This document shows positions 61,755 to 64,000 of a DNA stretch of 64,000 nt, piece after piece. The notes beneath the pieces are model-generated. The model was not told the DNA's origin. It saw nothing but the letters and a program-made list of their open reading frames with translations, and searched no databases. The DNA is from Burkholderiales bacterium C2 (GTDB lineage Bacteria > Pseudomonadota > Gammaproteobacteria > Burkholderiales > Burkholderiaceae_C). Where the stretch lies: positions 1-64,000 of the forward strand of contig SCOI01000023.1 of assembly GCA_005503085.1 (NCBI GenBank), written 5' to 3'. The translations under genes and the position numbers were made by a program. How positions within the stretch are numbered: the stretch's first letter is position 1; every line of letters starts with the position of its first letter.

Positions 61755-62694
61755 GAGCACCACCAAACCCGAGCTTCGCAACGAGCTGCTATGGGGCCAG
61801 CTGCATGCGCTGACCGTGATCGCCCAAGTGGGCAGCTTCACGAAGGCGGCGCAGCGGCTGTCGCTGTCCAAGGCCGCGATCAGCCAGCGCATCGCCGATC
61901 TGGAGCGCGCCATGGGGGTGCAGCTGGTCGCGCGCACCACCCGCTCGGTGCGCCTGTCCGAGGCCGGGCAGCGGTTGGTCGAGGAGACCGAAGCCAGCTT
62001 CGCGCAGATCACCCGCAGCCTGGCCGAGGCCCGGGACGCGGCCGGCCAGCCGCGCGGGCTCTTGCGCATCACCGCCCCGGTGGCGCTGGGCCGCCAGCAT
62101 GTGGCGCCGCAGCTGGAGAGCTTCTTGCGGCTCTATCCGGAGATCCGCATCGAGCTGGACCTGTCGGACCGGCTTGTGCCCCTCGCCCAGGAGGGCTTCG
62201 ATCTGGCGATCCGCCACACCAGCGCGCCGCCCGACACCCATGTGGCCGTCAAGCTCTGCGCCTCGCGGGCGCTGCTGCTGGCCAGCACCAGTTACCTGAA
62301 GAAGCAGGGTGAACCCGGCCATCCGACCGAGCTGGCCCAGCATGCCTGCCTGCCCTATCTGCGGCCCGGCCCGGCCGTGTGGCTGTTCGAGCGCGCCGGC
62401 GAGCGGCTCAAGGTGCCGGTGCAGGGGCCGCTGCGCGCCGGCAATAGCGAGATCCTGCGCGACGCGGTGCTGTCGGGCCTGGGCATCGCGCTGCTGCCCG
62501 ACTTCAGCGCCGCGCCGGCCCTGCGCGCCGGCCGGCTCAAGGAGATCCTGCCCGACTGGCGGCCGGCCGGCTTCTTCGGCGACGGCATCTACGCGATCCA
62601 CCCCTGGAGCAGCACCACGCCCAGGCCGGTGCGGCTGTTTACCGAGCATCTGAAGAAAGCCCTGGGCCAGGGCTTCGAGACGGCGGCCGGCTGA
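61753..62694 (+). CDS. LysR-family transcriptional regulator
   Basis: A 313-residue regulator. The helix-turn-helix is at about residues 20-60 (GSFTKAAQRLSLSKAAISQR, IADLERAMGVQLVARTTRSV), followed by the effector-binding domain from about 90 (GLLRITAPVALGRQHVAPQL). It probably controls the divergent mmsA gene and itself through the palindrome at 61733-61754. The ligand is unknown. It ends before a hairpin at 62704-62740. Confidence 0.93.
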   Translation: MSTTKPELRNELLWGQLHALTVIAQVGSFTKAAQRLSLSKAAISQRIADLERAMGVQLVARTTRSVRLSEAGQRLVEETEASFAQITRSLAEARDAAGQPRGLLRITAPVALGRQHVAPQLESFLRLYPEIRIELDLSDRLVPLAQEGFDLAIRHTSAPPDTHVAVKLCASRALLLASTSYLKKQGEPGHPTELAQHACLPYLRPGPAVWLFERAGERLKVPVQGPLRAGNSEILRDAVLSGLGIALLPDFSAAPALRAGRLKEILPDWRPAGFFGDGIYAIHPWSSTTPRPVRLFTEHLKKALGQGFETAAG

Positions 62695-62703
62695 GCGAGC
62701 CCC

Positions 62704-62740
62704 AAAAAAGACGCCCACCCGGGGTTGCCGGGCGGGCGTT
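62704..62740 (-). terminator. terminator between convergent lysR and FMN-reductase genes
   Basis: ACGCCC-A-CCCGG (62711 on) pairs with CCGGG-C-GGGCGT around GGTTG (one mismatch). The A run at 62704-62709 gives a T run on the minus strand, so it ends the minus-strand oxidoreductase gene about 100 bases beyond its stop. It could also slow plus-strand transcripts from lysR. Confidence 0.8.
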
Positions 62741-62840
62741 GCAAGTCCTTGAGTCAAGGACGTCGTTGGGACGTTCGCCGGCGCCATCCGCGCCGGGCAT
62801 GGATGCAATGTAGAGGGGTGGCCCTCAGCGATCTATCCCA

Positions 62841-63401
62841 CTATTTGGGGAGAGCGCTGAAAAATGCGGCGGCTCTCGCCCAGGCCTCGGCGTCCTGCTG
62901 CACGGTGTCCGGAGGCCCGCCCTTGCCCCACAGCTCACCCTGCCAGTCCATCGCCATGAACTCGGCGCACAGGCGGGTGCTATCGATGGTCGGCTGGGCC
63001 TTGGCGCGGTCGCCGCTGGTGGTGATCAGCCACAGGCGCTTGCCGGCCATGCGCGGCTTGAAGTCAAGGCCCGGCACCCGCATCCAGGCGCTCCAGTGAT
63101 CGAGATAGAGCTTGACGGTGGCCGGCAGGCTGTACCAGTAGACCGGGGCCACCAGCACCAGATCGGTGGCTTCCAGCGTGGCATCGAGCAGCAGCCGGGC
63201 GTCGCCCTCGGGCATCGGATAAGTGCCGCGGTCATGTCTATGGTCGGCAAAGGGCGGCAGCAGGAGCCGGGCCAGGTGTTCCCAGCGCTGCTGCGCCTTG
63301 GCGGGCAGGCCGGCGGCGGCGTGGCGGGCCAGGGCTTCGGTATTGCCCAGCACACCGGCTTGGCGGGTGCTGGCGACGAGAAAGAGGGCGTTGATGCTCA
63401 T
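62841..63401 (-). CDS. NAD(P)H-dependent FMN oxidoreductase, flavodoxin-like
   Basis: A 186-residue flavodoxin-fold protein: ALFLVASTRQAGVLGNTEAL at the N-terminus (phosphate-binding loop of FMN reductases), TDLVLVAPVYWYSLPATVKL with the conserved aromatic and Pro, and DHWSAWMRVPG. It is likely a quinone, azo or flavin reductase in the cytoplasm; the substrate is unknown. I chose ATG 63401, where the loop motif begins; the frame extends 34 codons upstream without a good start. Confidence 0.88.
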   Translation of the reverse strand: MSINALFLVASTRQAGVLGNTEALARHAAAGLPAKAQQRWEHLARLLLPPFADHRHDRGTYPMPEGDARLLLDATLEATDLVLVAPVYWYSLPATVKLYLDHWSAWMRVPGLDFKPRMAGKRLWLITTSGDRAKAQPTIDSTRLCAEFMAMDWQGELWGKGGPPDTVQQDAEAWARAAAFFSALPK

Positions 63402-63442
63402 ACAGCGGATGATACGGAGGCCTGAGCAGGGACAATAGCGCC

Positions 63443-64000
63443 ATGAGCACCTCCCCCAAGCGTCCGCCGAGTCGTCCGCCCGCCCGCCCGCCGGCCCGTT
63501 CACAAGCGGGCGCGCGCCAGCGCCCCGCCGCAGCGCCGGCCGTGGCGCCCAAGGCCGCGCCGCAGCCGCTCAGCGAGGCCGAGATGGAGCGCCTGCAGGC
63601 CCTGCTGGACAGCGTGCCGGCGCCGCTGGAGCCGCTGGACATCAGCATGCTGGATGGCTATCTGGTCGGCGTGCTGCTGCAGCCCAAGGCCGTGCAGGCT
63701 TTTCAGTGGATGCCTTATGTGCTGGACGGCGAGGGCCGGCCCGCGCCGCAGGGCTTCGACAGCCGGGAACTGATGGCCCTGGCCAAGCGCCGCCACCAGG
63801 AGCTCAACCGCGCCATCGCCGAGCGCCAGTGGTTCGATCCTTGGGTGTTCGAGCTGGAAAGTGATGAGGAGGATGAGGCCGAGCCCTCCGAGGTGGTGTT
63901 CCCCTGGGTGGCCGGCTTTGCACTGGCCACCGATGTGTTCCCCGAGCTGATGCGCCAGGATGCCAGCGAGCTGCTCGAGCCGCTGGCCGCGCTGTTCATG
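63443..64000 (+). CDS. YecA/UPF0149-family protein, cut by the window edge
   Basis: The first 186 residues are inside the window, and the frame is still open at 64000. After a Pro-, Arg- and Ala-rich leader (about 1-45) comes a UPF0149/YecA-type helical domain: SMLDGYLVGVLLQPKAVQAF, WVAGFALATDVFPELMRQDA. Many relatives end with a SecA-like Cys/His zinc motif, which would lie beyond the window. Function is poorly known. It starts 41 bases from the divergent FMN-oxidoreductase gene, so both promoters must be within that gap. Confidence 0.85.
   Translation, partial: MSTSPKRPPSRPPARPPARSQAGARQRPAAAPAVAPKAAPQPLSEAEMERLQALLDSVPAPLEPLDISMLDGYLVGVLLQPKAVQAFQWMPYVLDGEGRPAPQGFDSRELMALAKRRHQELNRAIAERQWFDPWVFELESDEEDEAEPSEVVFPWVAGFALATDVFPELMRQDASELLEPLAALFM

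Overview
The window looks like chromosomal DNA of a high-GC betaproteobacterium of the order Burkholderiales. I infer the Roseateles / Paucibacter / Pelomonas / Rubrivivax neighbourhood from the codon use, three PEP-CTERM surface proteins, an EpsA-type LuxR regulator and a formate dehydrogenase cluster typical of that order. No rRNA or tRNA genes, CRISPR arrays or insertion sequences were seen. No gap between genes exceeds 300 bases.

Layout. (1) 25-2512: a periplasmic solute-binding protein diverging from tgt (queuosine tRNA modification) and a small membrane protein. (2) 2571-14348: an envelope and secretion region with three PEP-CTERM proteins, a Tat-exported PhoX-type phosphatase, a secreted S8 protease with a sorting-type tail, an orphan secretin, an EpsA-like LuxR regulator and a PstS-like exported protein. 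(3) 14506-33223: eight co-directional genes: TpsB transporter, a 3782-residue TpsA exoprotein, a DUF2341/LamG/ExbB fusion, two ExbD proteins, a TonB-like protein, a putative porin and a coiled-coil protein. This looks like a surface-assembly system with its own proton-driven energiser and is the strongest candidate for an undescribed machine. (4) 33244-39025: an MFS/acyltransferase fusion, small membrane and periplasmic proteins, an amidohydrolase and a divergent XRE regulator with two identical palindromic operators. (5) 39010-41206: a retron-like reverse transcriptase preceded by a candidate msr-msd RNA, a truncated DUF4262 relic and a ParE-type toxin-antitoxin pair. (6) 41263-44337: a CPBP/CAAX protease of the exosortase-associated kind, an SDR oxidoreductase and a TPR-GGDEF diguanylate cyclase. 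(7) 44422-60051, all on the minus strand: a formate dehydrogenase supercluster. It holds Mrp, DUF3305, DUF3306, a polyferredoxin, a TorD chaperone, a Tat peptide protein, FDH alpha, beta and gamma subunits, two small exported proteins, DUF6352, TupBCA tungstate uptake, MobA and FdhD. It therefore combines the enzyme, its chaperones, its metal supply and its cofactor maturation. (8) 60138-64000: mmsA with a divergent LysR regulator, an FMN-dependent oxidoreductase, and a YecA-family gene cut by the window edge.

Two palindrome families stand out. One (arms close to GGCATGAGCCG) occurs at 5561-5582, 9324-9370 and 14440-14467, each time between two co-directional genes of region 2. It could be an operator or a REP/BIME-like repeat. 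The other (GGTAGCG, five bases, CGCTACC) occurs at 36905-36923 and 38242-38260 beside the XRE regulator. All functional calls rest on reading the translated sequence; no database search was possible.
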